From positions 1 through 37,180 of the forward strand of contig JACJZA010000024.1 of assembly GCA_020635825.1 (NCBI GenBank): DNA of 37,180 bases, in the 5' to 3' direction. The DNA is from Flavobacteriales bacterium (lineage in GTDB: Bacteria > Bacteroidota > Bacteroidia > Flavobacteriales_E > Vicingaceae). Positions 14,611-23,013 of the stretch are shown piece by piece. A model generated the notes under the pieces. It was given only the letters and a program-made list of their open reading frames with translations, ran no database searches and was not told the origin of the DNA. Both the position numbers and the translations under genes were made by a program. Positions within the stretch are counted from its first letter, which is position 1. Each line of letters begins with the position of its first letter.

Positions 14611-16455
14611 TTACTCTACAGTTACCGATTTAGCTAAGTTTCTTGGTTGGTCAACATTACAACCTCTCATTACAGCAATATGATAAGATAATAACTGTAA
14701 AGGAATAGAGGTTAATAAAGGACTTAAAGCATCTTCTGTTTCAGGAATTTCTATTACGTGTTCGGCAATTTTTTTCACTTCTTCATCTCCCTCTGTAACA
14801 ATCGCGATAATTTTTCCATTTCGAGCTTTTACCTCTTCAATATTGCTTACAACCTTTTCATAATTACCATGTTTTGTAGCGATAACAACTACAGGCATTT
14901 CCTCATCAATCAAAGCAATAGGTCCATGTTTCATCTCTGCGGCAGGATAACCTTCGGCATGAATATAAGAAATCTCTTTTAGCTTAAGTGCTCCTTCGAG
15001 AGCAACCGGGAAGTTATATCCTCGCCCTAAATACAAGAAGTTGCGGGCATCTTTAAATAATTCTGAAATGTAAGTTACTTGTTTGTCAGACTTTAACATT
15101 TCCTCTACTTTATCAGGAATGGAGTTTAACTCAACTAATAACCTTCTGAATTGAGACTCTGAAATTGAACCTTTTTTATGAGCAATTGATAGAGCCATCA
15201 ATGATAATACAGTTACTTGTGCAGTAAATGCTTTTGTGGATGCCACACCTATTTCAGGTCCGGCATGCGTATAAGAACCTGCGTGTGTTTCTCTTGAGAT
15301 GGATGAACCTACTACATTACAAATGCCAATAATAGTTGCCCCTTTTTCTTTTGCTAACTTAATTGCAGCTAAAGTATCAGCAGTTTCTCCTGATTGAGAA
15401 ATAGCAATAACCACATCGCTTTCTGAAATGATAGGATTTCTATACCTGAACTCTGAAGCATATTCCACTTCAACAGGAATTCTGGCAAAATCTTCAAATA
15501 AATATTCACCTACCAATCCAGCGTGCCAAGAAGTACCACAAGCTACAATAATAATACGTTGAGCATTCATTATTTTTTGCTCATATTCTCGAATTCCGCC
15601 TAATGAAATAATTCCTTTATCTAAATCTATTCTTCCTCTCATACTGTTTTTAATAGATTGAGGCTGTTCATAGATTTCTTTCAACATAAAATGATCATAC
15701 CCACCTTTTTCAATAGCTTCTAAGTGCATTTCAAGTTCCTGAACATAAGGAGTTTTAGGTTGGTTTTTGATGTTTAATAAACGAAGATCTTCACCTGTTT
15801 TCATTACTGCAATTTCTTCGTCATTTAAATAAACAACATTACGAGTATATTCTACTATTGGAGTAGCATCTGAGGCAATGTAATACTCATCTTTTTCACC
15901 CAATCCAATAACTAAAGGGCTACTTTTTTTGGCTGCAATTAATAAATCAGGATTTTTTCTGGAAATAATAACAATAGCATAAGCTCCAATTACTTCATTT
16001 AAAGCAATTCTAACAGCTTCGGCTAAATCTACACTAGCTTTTTCTTGGATGTCTTCAATTAAATGAATTAAAACTTCAGTGTCAGTATCACTATTAAATG
16101 TATGTCCTCTTTGAGTTAATTCAGCTTTTAAGGAAGCATAGTTTTCTATAATTCCATTATGGATGATGGCCAAATCATTACTACCCGAATAGTGAGGATG
16201 AGCATTTTTATCATTTGGAGCACCATGTGTTGCCCATCTAGTATGCCCAATACCAACACAGCCAGATAAATCCTTTCCTTGAGCAAAATTTTCTAATTCA
16301 GCAACTTTGCCTTGTTTTTTATATAAGTTTATTTGATTGTTATTTAACAATGCTACACCAGCGCTGTCATAACCTCTATACTCTAATCTTTGTAGCCCTT
16401 TTATTAAAATAGGATAAGCTTCTTTTTTTCCAATATATGCAATTATACCACACAT
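14611..16455 (-). CDS. glmS: Glutamine-fructose-6-phosphate aminotransferase (isomerizing)
   Basis: This 614-residue enzyme starts MCGIIAYIGKK; Cys2 becomes the N-terminal nucleophile of the glutaminase domain (about 1-225, with GHTRWATHG and the following HNGIIENY). Two SIS domains follow (CGTSWHAG and SQSGETADT; ALKLKEISYIHAEGY), and the protein ends PRNLAKSVTVE as expected. It makes glucosamine 6-phosphate from fructose 6-phosphate and glutamine, the first step to UDP-GlcNAc for peptidoglycan and lipopolysaccharide. It is the last gene of the GT5-like/DUF4270/glmS operon. Confidence 0.97.
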   Translation of the reverse strand: MCGIIAYIGKKEAYPILIKGLQRLEYRGYDSAGVALLNNNQINLYKKQGKVAELENFAQGKDLSGCVGIGHTRWATHGAPNDKNAHPHYSGSNDLAIIHNGIIENYASLKAELTQRGHTFNSDTDTEVLIHLIEDIQEKASVDLAEAVRIALNEVIGAYAIVIISRKNPDLLIAAKKSSPLVIGLGEKDEYYIASDATPIVEYTRNVVYLNDEEIAVMKTGEDLRLLNIKNQPKTPYVQELEMHLEAIEKGGYDHFMLKEIYEQPQSIKNSMRGRIDLDKGIISLGGIREYEQKIMNAQRIIIVACGTSWHAGLVGEYLFEDFARIPVEVEYASEFRYRNPIISESDVVIAISQSGETADTLAAIKLAKEKGATIIGICNVVGSSISRETHAGSYTHAGPEIGVASTKAFTAQVTVLSLMALSIAHKKGSISESQFRRLLVELNSIPDKVEEMLKSDKQVTYISELFKDARNFLYLGRGYNFPVALEGALKLKEISYIHAEGYPAAEMKHGPIALIDEEMPVVVIATKHGNYEKVVSNIEEVKARNGKIIAIVTEGDEEVKKIAEHVIEIPETEDALSPLLTSIPLQLLSYHIAVMRGCNVDQPRNLAKSVTVE

Positions 16456-16458
16456 AGT

Positions 16459-17802
16459 TTATGGTTTTGAGTAAGTAATATTAAGTTTCATTTTTAAAGA
16501 AGGATGTTTTGGAGATGCAATAACCGTTCTGTTAGCAGTTATGGCTGTTTTTGTTGCCATAAAATACAATCCATAATCTTCTTCTTCAACATTATTAAGT
16601 AATTGTTGTAAGTGTTTTGAAATATTAAAAGTGTAAGTTTTGCTATCAGAATCATAAGCGCCACCAAAAAATGTCAAACCTTCAAAATAGTCTGCTAAAA
16701 AAATTGCTGAACCTTCTTCATCGATTCCGGTAAGGATAGCATTTGATACTGTTTTATGATTGGCCATGATACTATATTCAGGGACAGAAAGCACCAGTTC
16801 AGCTTTATTAATAACTACATTTTCTATTTTAGCTAATTCTTTAATGTGGGGAATGGTAATCTTTGTTTTTAATCCACCCATTGCTTGAATATAGGTAACA
16901 GTAGAATCGTAATTGCTTCCTAATAAATGATTTTCTATATCTGTTCCGGTATAATTATGCTCGAAATAATTATACATTTTACTTTCAGAGTTCATAATAA
17001 AACTATACGACGCAGTATCTGTATCGTTATGATAATACAAAGTAAGTGTCGATAAAGATGAATTGATATCAAAATAGACAATTCCTCCTTCTCCTTTTGC
17101 TAAAGTAGAATTGTTTACATTGGTTGATGAAGTAATGTAAAAACCATTAAACAAACCCAACAATTCATCGTTATCAGTTATAAGTTCAGTATTAGCACCA
17201 GCATCTAAAAGTTGTTGCCCAAATGTATTAGATAAAGGAACTCTTAAATGTGGGTCATACCATATAGTATCTCCATTATCAATAACTTGTACTGAATCAG
17301 TTATATAAGCAGTAAAGGTTTTATTTCCCAATAAATTAGAATAAGCAACAGTGTTGTTTGAGTAATATGATGTTTGGTCTAATGCGGCATCTAATTCATA
17401 TACTTCCATAGAAAAGGGGGTAAATAAATTTCCATAGAATGCAGTATCTGCCTGGTATTTTAATGTTAGCACTACAGAATCAATTATTGGATTATTTCCA
17501 AAATTTACATTAGCACCTGAAAGGGTTAACTGAGAATAAATAGAAGCTGCAGCTAAACCAAAAATAGAATCATTATAAATTCCAAAAGGATTATAACTTA
17601 CATTGGTAGATAGAATAGAATCATCTCTAATGAGCTGAGTTTCAATAGTAAAAGTATCAGTAAAACTAACAGCTAAATTTTCTTCATTAAATTTAGGATA
17701 CAATTCTCCATCTTTTTTACAACTATATAATGTGGTAAAAATGATAACGGAAAGCAAAACAGCTTTCCGTATAAATGTAGGTGTTGTGGTATGTCTTTTC
17801 AT
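16459..17802 (-). CDS. DUF4270 lipoprotein
   Basis: The 447-residue protein has a lipoprotein signal with a lipobox at TLYSC (about residues 24-28) followed by KKDGE. The mature part is predicted beta-rich with many Asn, Ser and Thr, in line with DUF4270, a Bacteroidota-specific family of unknown function located at the cell envelope. Its place between a GT5-type glycogen synthase-like gene and glmS is a familiar arrangement in Flavobacteriia, which supports the assignment. A surface carbohydrate link is possible but unproven. Confidence 0.85.
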   Translation of the reverse strand: MKRHTTTPTFIRKAVLLSVIIFTTLYSCKKDGELYPKFNEENLAVSFTDTFTIETQLIRDDSILSTNVSYNPFGIYNDSIFGLAAASIYSQLTLSGANVNFGNNPIIDSVVLTLKYQADTAFYGNLFTPFSMEVYELDAALDQTSYYSNNTVAYSNLLGNKTFTAYITDSVQVIDNGDTIWYDPHLRVPLSNTFGQQLLDAGANTELITDNDELLGLFNGFYITSSTNVNNSTLAKGEGGIVYFDINSSLSTLTLYYHNDTDTASYSFIMNSESKMYNYFEHNYTGTDIENHLLGSNYDSTVTYIQAMGGLKTKITIPHIKELAKIENVVINKAELVLSVPEYSIMANHKTVSNAILTGIDEEGSAIFLADYFEGLTFFGGAYDSDSKTYTFNISKHLQQLLNNVEEEDYGLYFMATKTAITANRTVIASPKHPSLKMKLNITYSKP

Positions 17803-17806
17803 TTAA

Positions 17807-18637
17807 TTAACTCTGTAAAACTTCAACAGACTCTAAAATTTCATCATAGAAATCAGAATGAGCATTGATATAGCAATCTTGGCCTTCACATTCTAATTTA
17901 GGTTTTTCAGAATTATCAAAATATTCTTGAAGCTTTGGATGAATTTTTTTGCTCGTTTTTACAATGGCATCAGAAGCATTCATTGCAGCAATATTAATGT
18001 CAACAAATGATGTCTTTTTATAATCAGCAATATCATTTTCACTCATTCCGTCCATTATTGCTTTTTTCCCAAAATCAGAATTTAATGCTTTATTAAAGTC
18101 ATTATCATAAAGTGAATAAACCACTTTTGAGTTTTGGAAAATAGGGTCTTTGCTGTATGATGTTTTAATGTATAAAGGAACCAAACTGGTCATCCAACCA
18201 TGACAGTGAATAACATCAGGAACCCAGCCTAATTTTTTAACTGTTTCTAAAACGCCTCTGGCAAAAAAGATGGCTCTTTCATCATTATCTTCAAAAAATT
18301 CACCCGATTCTTTATCATGAAAAACGGCTTTTCTTTGGAAGAAATCTTCGCTATCGATAAAATATACCTGCATACGAGCAGGTTGTAAAGAGCCCACTTT
18401 AATAATTAATGGGTGGTCATTTTCATTAATAATTAAATTCATTCCCGACAACCTGATTACCTCATGTAGTTGATTTCTTCTTTCATTAATACAACCGAAT
18501 TTTGGCATAAAAGTTCTAATTTCTTTTCCTGCCTCTTGTATTCCTTGTGGAAGATTTCTGCCTATTGTTGATAATTCGTTTTCTTCTAAATATGGTGTAA
18601 TTTCTTGGGAAATAAATAAAATCTTTTTCTTTTTCAT
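17807..18637 (-). CDS. GT5 glycogen/starch synthase N-terminal-domain protein
   Basis: The 276 residues match only the N-terminal half of glycogen/starch synthases (ILFISQEITPY, GLW-like LPQGIQEAGKEIRTFMP, PDVIHCHGWMTSLVPLYIK). The C-terminal GT-B domain is missing, and the KTGGL ADP-glucose motif near the N-terminus is replaced by ENELSTIGRNLP. It therefore probably lacks glycogen synthase activity. Short forms of this kind beside DUF4270 and glmS are typical of Flavobacteriia. A regulatory or binding role is a guess. It starts its operon behind a well-formed TTG-N20-TATCTTTG promoter. Confidence 0.82.
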   Translation of the reverse strand: MKKKKILFISQEITPYLEENELSTIGRNLPQGIQEAGKEIRTFMPKFGCINERRNQLHEVIRLSGMNLIINENDHPLIIKVGSLQPARMQVYFIDSEDFFQRKAVFHDKESGEFFEDNDERAIFFARGVLETVKKLGWVPDVIHCHGWMTSLVPLYIKTSYSKDPIFQNSKVVYSLYDNDFNKALNSDFGKKAIMDGMSENDIADYKKTSFVDINIAAMNASDAIVKTSKKIHPKLQEYFDNSEKPKLECEGQDCYINAHSDFYDEILESVEVLQS

Positions 18638-18662
18638 AAGTAGTTTGTCGAAAATTAGTGTG

Positions 18663-18693
18663 CAAAGATACGACTTTTTTAGCTGTTAGTCAA
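18663..18693 (-). promoter_or_regulatory. Flavobacterial promoter of the GT5-like/DUF4270/glmS operon
   Basis: On the minus strand, TTG (18693-18691), a 20-base spacer and TATCTTTG (18670-18663) match the flavobacterial TTG-N17-23-TAnnTTTG consensus. The start codon lies 25 bases downstream, leaving a leader of about 20 bases. This is the best promoter in the window. Confidence 0.7.
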
Positions 18694-18764
18694 GCAATTT
18701 AACAATGATTAACATACCTAATCAATAATTCTTTTATTTTGCACAGCCATTAATATTATTCAAG

Positions 18765-19604
18765 ATGCTTGTTTTTGAAAAGGTTGACGAATTACAATCG
18801 TACTTACAAAATTGCAAACAGCAATTGATTGGTTTTGTTCCTACCATGGGAGCCTTACATGAAGGTCATTTGTCCTTAATCCAAGCATCTAAAAGCAAAA
18901 CAGATATTACTGTTTGTAGCATTTTTGTAAACCCTATCCAATTCAACAAAAAGGAAGATTTAGACAATTACCCAAGAAATAAAGAAACAGACCTTCAATT
19001 ATTAAAAAACAGTCATTGTGATGTGGTTTTTATTCCTAGTGTAGAAGAAATGTATCCCACCCAACATTTTAAAGAATACGATTTCGGGAAAATTGGAGAA
19101 GTAATGGAAGGAGAACATCGCCCCGGACATTTTAATGGAGTAGGGAACGTAATTGAACGCTTTTTTGAAATCATCCAACCTGATTTTGCATTTTTTGGAG
19201 AAAAAGATTTTCAGCAGTTGGCTATTGTAAAAGAGTTGGCTCGTCAATTAAAATCCAAAACCCAAATTATAGGTTGCCCTATTTACCGAGAAAAAAATGG
19301 ATTAGCCATGAGTTCTCGTAATGAGCGATTATCGATAGAAGAAAGACTGAATGCAAAAATCATTTACGATAGCTTATTGAATATCAAACATGAGTTTAAA
19401 AGCTACTCAGTTGAAGAAGTAAAAAATCATTTTAAAATTACAGTAAACCAACAACATCCTTTTATAGTAGAATATATTGAAATAGCAGATGGCAATACCC
19501 TTCAATCTATCAACAATTGGAATGAATCTGATTATTGTGTGGCGTTTACAGCGGTAAATGTTGGAAATGTTAGGTTGATAGATAATATGACAATATTTAA
19601 TTAA
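18765..19604 (+). CDS. panC: Pantothenate synthetase
   Basis: The 279-residue enzyme shows the family motifs PTMGALHEGHLSL, FVNPIQFNKKEDLDNYPR, FFGEKDFQQLAIV and MSSRNERLS. It joins pantoate and beta-alanine with ATP hydrolysis to form pantothenate, the coenzyme A precursor. panD, which makes beta-alanine, follows after 13 bases. The upstream TATTTTGC (18735-18742) is close to, but one base short of, a perfect -7 box. Confidence 0.96.
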   Translation: MLVFEKVDELQSYLQNCKQQLIGFVPTMGALHEGHLSLIQASKSKTDITVCSIFVNPIQFNKKEDLDNYPRNKETDLQLLKNSHCDVVFIPSVEEMYPTQHFKEYDFGKIGEVMEGEHRPGHFNGVGNVIERFFEIIQPDFAFFGEKDFQQLAIVKELARQLKSKTQIIGCPIYREKNGLAMSSRNERLSIEERLNAKIIYDSLLNIKHEFKSYSVEEVKNHFKITVNQQHPFIVEYIEIADGNTLQSINNWNESDYCVAFTAVNVGNVRLIDNMTIFN

Positions 19605-19609
19605 CTTTG
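19602..19609 (+). promoter_or_regulatory. -7 box ahead of panD
   Basis: TAACTTTG (followed by C) fits TAnnTTTG exactly, overlaps the panC stop codon and ends 8 bases before the panD ATG. If used, it gives an internal promoter with an essentially leaderless panD transcript. No TTG at standard spacing was found. Confidence 0.4.
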
Positions 19610-19617
19610 CGCCCGTT

Positions 19618-19968
19618 ATGCAAGTACAAGTAGTAAAATCTAAGATTCACAGAGTTAAAGTTACCGAAGCTGACTTGAACTACATTGGTAGTATTACCAT
19701 TGATGAAGACTTAATGGAAGCATCCAATATTATTGAGGGAGAAAAGGTGCAGATTGTAAACATTAACAATGGAGAACGCCTTGAAACCTATGTCATTAAA
19801 GGTAAAAGAGGTTCAGGTGAGGTGTGTTTAAATGGTCCTGCAGCGAGAAGAGTAGCTGTAAACGATATTATCATTATTATTTCTTACGGAATTATGGATT
19901 TTGAAGAAGCAAAATCTTTTAGACCAACATTGATATTTCCTGACGAAACCACCAATAAACTTAAATAA
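19618..19968 (+). CDS. panD: Aspartate 1-decarboxylase precursor
   Basis: The 116-residue pro-enzyme contains the self-cleavage site Gly24-Ser25 in LNYIGSITIDEDLM; Ser25 becomes the pyruvoyl cofactor. NGERLETYVIKG and GPAARRVAVND are also typical. The enzyme decarboxylates aspartate to beta-alanine for pantothenate synthesis. It follows panC by 13 bases, with a possible internal promoter in the gap. Confidence 0.96.
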   Translation: MQVQVVKSKIHRVKVTEADLNYIGSITIDEDLMEASNIIEGEKVQIVNINNGERLETYVIKGKRGSGEVCLNGPAARRVAVNDIIIIISYGIMDFEEAKSFRPTLIFPDETTNKLK

Positions 19969-19974
19969 ACTTTT

Positions 19975-20949
19975 TTGAAGAAAGGAATTATAGCCGCGTT
20001 AAAAATCTTCGTACCATTAGGGTTGGGAGTTTTTTTAATATGGTTGGTGTTTAAAGACTTAACAGATGCTGATATTGCTGACATCAAAAAGTCATTTCAA
20101 GAAACCAATTACTTTTATTTATTCCTTTCTGTTTTATTTGGCATTTTCAGCCACATGAGCCGTGCTTGGCGATGGAAATACCCCTTAAAAAAACTAGGTT
20201 ATCAGCCTACTTTTAAAAATAGCTTTTATACAGTAATGGTGGGTTATTTTGCCAATTTAGGAATTCCAAGAAGTGGAGAAGTAATGAGGTGTGGGTTACT
20301 GGCAAAATCTGAAGATATTCCGTTTAATAAATTGGTGGGAACTGTTATTGCAGAACGTGTAGCTGACTTATTAATCTTAGTCATTTTTATTGTAAGTGTA
20401 GTGTTTATCCAATTCGAAACCTTGGAAAATTACTTAATTGAATTAGGGTTGCTTGACAAATTTTCCCTTTCAAAGCTGTTAATATTGGGTGCTGTAGGTA
20501 TAGTAATGGCGCTAGTTACTTATATTATTTTAAAAAAATCAAATAACGCCATTATTCTAAAAATCAGAGAATTTTTAAAAGGTATTTACGACGGTTTAAA
20601 AACCATCATCACGATGAAAGATAAGTGGTATTTCATTTTTCACACCTTTTTTATTTGGTTCATGTATTTTATGATGTTTTACATCACATTCTTTAGCCTT
20701 TCTGACATTCAAAATGTGCCGATAGGAGGTATTTTGACTGCTTTTGTAATTGGGGGAATTAGTATTGCAGCTACCAATGGTGGCATTGGGGCTTACCCTT
20801 TAGGAATAGCAAGTGTTTTAGCCCTTTATGGTGTTGCCGAAAATACCGGTTATGCATTTGGTTGGGCAGTTTGGACGGCTCAAACCTTAATGATTGTAGT
20901 GTTAGGATTGGCATCTTTAATTCTAGTTTCCAGAGCACAGAAAAAATAA
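19975..20949 (+). CDS. UPF0104/YbhN-like (lysylphosphatidylglycerol synthase TM family) membrane protein
   Basis: This 324-residue protein has about seven or eight membrane helices and family motifs: SHMSRAWRWKYPL, GYFANLGIPRSGEVMRCGLL, GTVIAERVADLL and ATNGGIGAYPLGIASVL. The family resembles the flippase-like membrane domain of MprF; no lysyltransferase domain is attached. A lipid-translocation or glycolipid role is inferred from the family only. The start is TTG at 19975, six bases after the panD stop: no in-frame ATG occurs until well inside the conserved region. The panC-panD-UPF0104 order is common in Bacteroidota. Confidence 0.85.
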   Translation: MKKGIIAALKIFVPLGLGVFLIWLVFKDLTDADIADIKKSFQETNYFYLFLSVLFGIFSHMSRAWRWKYPLKKLGYQPTFKNSFYTVMVGYFANLGIPRSGEVMRCGLLAKSEDIPFNKLVGTVIAERVADLLILVIFIVSVVFIQFETLENYLIELGLLDKFSLSKLLILGAVGIVMALVTYIILKKSNNAIILKIREFLKGIYDGLKTIITMKDKWYFIFHTFFIWFMYFMMFYITFFSLSDIQNVPIGGILTAFVIGGISIAATNGGIGAYPLGIASVLALYGVAENTGYAFGWAVWTAQTLMIVVLGLASLILVSRAQKK

Positions 20950-20976
20950 ACATATTTCTTTTTGCGTTTTAGCATC

Positions 20977-21603
20977 ATGAAACTCAAATGTTACATCGTG
21001 CCATTTTTGCTATTGCTAAGCATTTTATGCAATGCCCAAAAGAATGGTGTTGAGTTATTAAAAAAGCATTTTACTTCAGAACAAGCAAAAACCGCAAAAC
21101 TATCGAGTGATGTTGATTTTATGACGACCGAGGAAAAGCAATTTATATTTTACATGAATTTATGCCGGCTTTATCCTCGACAATTTGCTGATTTTTATTT
21201 AGATTACTTGCAAGAATATGATGAGTACGGCTATCAAAAACTAAAGAAAAAAGACCAATACTATTATAGTTTATTAAAGGATTTAAACAAGCAAAAACCA
21301 CTTAAAGCTTTAGCAGCAAGTAAAGAAATGTATGAGTTGGCGAAATGTTGGGCGATAGAAAGTGGTAAAAAAGGAGTGATTGGACACAATAGAAAAAAAT
21401 GTAAAAAAGGATACAATGCCGAATGTTGTTCATATAATAACTCCACTGATTTGTTGGAATTTTTATTTAACCTGATGGTAGATGAAGGCGTTCCTTCTTT
21501 GGGACATCGCGAAGCCATTTTGGGCAACTACAAAAAAGCTGGAGCATCCATTCAAAAACATAAAACCTATGGCTATTGCATTGTGATTGACTTTAGCTAT
21601 TAA
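20977..21603 (+). CDS. Secreted CAP-domain protein
   Basis: From ATG 20977 the protein is 208 residues with a signal peptide ending near CNAQ. The mature part has the CAP/SCP-like features FYMNLCRLYPRQFADFYL, GHNRKKC with paired cysteines, and LLEFLFNLMVDEGVPSLGHREAIL. CAP-domain proteins are extracellular with varied roles; the substrate is unknown. A TTG frame start at 20962 was rejected because it would add a charged stub before the signal peptide and overlaps a TCTTTTTG promoter-like box. Confidence 0.8.
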   Translation: MKLKCYIVPFLLLLSILCNAQKNGVELLKKHFTSEQAKTAKLSSDVDFMTTEEKQFIFYMNLCRLYPRQFADFYLDYLQEYDEYGYQKLKKKDQYYYSLLKDLNKQKPLKALAASKEMYELAKCWAIESGKKGVIGHNRKKCKKGYNAECCSYNNSTDLLEFLFNLMVDEGVPSLGHREAILGNYKKAGASIQKHKTYGYCIVIDFSY

Positions 21604-21629
21604 TTTGCTATTTTAGCAAAAAAATCGTC

Positions 21630-22151
21630 ATGTCACATTTACAACACATCCAAAACAAAATAGTTGACCTAACCCAACTCAAAAAATTAGTTGCCGAATG
21701 GAAAAAAACCAATCAAAGAGTGGTGTTTACCAACGGTTGTTTTGACATTGTACACAGAGGGCATGTGGAGTATTTAGCACAAACTGCCGACTGTGGCGAT
21801 AAATTGATTATTGCCCTTAATTCTGATGCTTCGGTAAAGCGACAAGGAAAAGGCACCACCAGACCCTTACAAGACGAATATGCCAGAGAATTACTCATTG
21901 CCTCGCTTGCTTTTGTAGATGCGGTTATTTTATTTGATGATGACACCCCTTTTGATTTGATTAGTGAAATTGTACCCGATGTATTAATTAAAGGGGGCGA
22001 TTACGACCCTAGCTGTACTGATAAAACCAATAAAAAATACATTGTGGGTTCTGATGTGGTTAAAAACAACGGAGGTACCGTTCAGGTGATCCAATTTGTG
22101 CCGGGCTATTCTACCTCTAAAATAGAGGAGAAGATTATCAATAATAATTAG
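21630..22151 (+). CDS. rfaE2: D-glycero-beta-D-manno-heptose 1-phosphate adenylyltransferase
   Basis: The 173 residues correspond to the C-terminal, nucleotidyltransferase domain of HldE: FTNGCFDIVHRGHVEYLAQ contains the HxGH-type motif (HRGH), then NSDASVKRQGKGTTRPL and VLIKGGDYD. It transfers AMP from ATP to heptose 1-phosphate to give ADP-heptose for lipopolysaccharide core assembly. The kinase domain is absent, as in the split RfaE1/RfaE2 arrangement. It is last in the plus-strand run and converges on the DUF6671 gene, 9 bases apart. Confidence 0.92.
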   Translation: MSHLQHIQNKIVDLTQLKKLVAEWKKTNQRVVFTNGCFDIVHRGHVEYLAQTADCGDKLIIALNSDASVKRQGKGTTRPLQDEYARELLIASLAFVDAVILFDDDTPFDLISEIVPDVLIKGGDYDPSCTDKTNKKYIVGSDVVKNNGGTVQVIQFVPGYSTSKIEEKIINNN

Positions 22152-22160
22152 TTTCATTTT

Positions 22161-23013
22161 TTAAGGATTACAGAAATCACAATACATTGGATCTTCTTTG
22201 GTTTTGTTAGGGTTGGTTTGCTGCTGCTGAAAACCACATTTTTGGCATTCATACACATAATATTGAATGGATTGGGTAGCTTGTCCACAATATTCGCAAG
22301 CCAAACCTAAAATGGTATTTACAATGCCAAAACCGGGCGCATGGCATTGGTGGCAACGTGAGTTTATTTTTTCTATCAGTTTATGTGTGGCTTCTTTAAT
22401 TACCTCCATTCTTGTAGGGTTGTACATGGCTCTCATGTCAGTTTCTACATACACCGAGCTGTTTTTTTCTTTGAGTTCTCGAAAAATGGATTTCAAGGTT
22501 TTTAAATTGGTTATTCCTTTAACAATATTCTTGTTTTCGTCTTTTTTTGGTCTTAAAATCAGTGCATGGCTTGGAAATTTTACTTTTTTGGTAAAGTTTA
22601 GCAGTTCTTGTTCACTATTTATTGCTTGTCCATTAAAATTTGTAGAAGAGCTGATGGTTCTAGCAATAATTTCCAGTTCGTTTTTTTGGTCAATTAATAT
22701 CAAAAATTCTTCATTGGCAGTTGCAAAAATTAAGTTGGGATGAGCGCCAAAAGAACCTTCGCTAGCGATGCCTAAATCGCAATCGTTTAACTTCATGGCG
22801 GTTAAACACTTTTTCCTCACCGTTTCAATGGGATTATCTTTTTCTTTCTACCTCACCTGTAAAGGTACCTAATGTATCGGTATCAAAGTTTTTACCTACA
22901 AAACATTCTACGCCAAGCACCTTTTCAATTAAAGGGGCAATTACTTTTTCTTTGTGGTGTTTGGTGGCAATAACTAGTTTTCGTTGGCTAAAACTGTTCA
23001 TGTTTCCAACCAT
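22161..23013 (-). pseudogene. DUF6671 family gene with a one-base frameshift, coupled to dabA
   Basis: Two frames together encode a DUF6671-like protein of about 283 residues. The first (from 23013) runs VIATKHHKEKVIAPLIEKVLG, GKNFDTDTLGTFTGEVERK and then hits TAA. The second (to 22161) continues LNDCDLGIASEGSFGAHPN, IETDMRAMYNPTRM and a C-terminus with four CxxC pairs (CHQC, CEYC, CQKC, CDFC), suggesting two zinc ribbons. The break is in a run of five A (minus strand, 22843-22839); four would restore the frame. The ATG at 23013 overlaps the dabA stop as TAATG; ATG 23001 is an alternative. The GTG at 22820 is not a credible start. It may be a real mutation or a homopolymer sequencing error. 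Function is unknown; position suggests a DAB accessory role. Confidence 0.85.

Noticed and set aside
22161..22820. DUF6671 as a complete 219-aa gene from GTG 22820
   Set aside because: The N-terminal third of the family is encoded just upstream in another frame, so this is the 3' part of a frameshifted gene.
22836..22850. Programmed frameshifting at the A-run of the DUF6671 gene
   Set aside because: Five A residues is a short run, no slippery heptamer or downstream structure is evident and a +1 shift would be needed; mutation or sequencing error is simpler.
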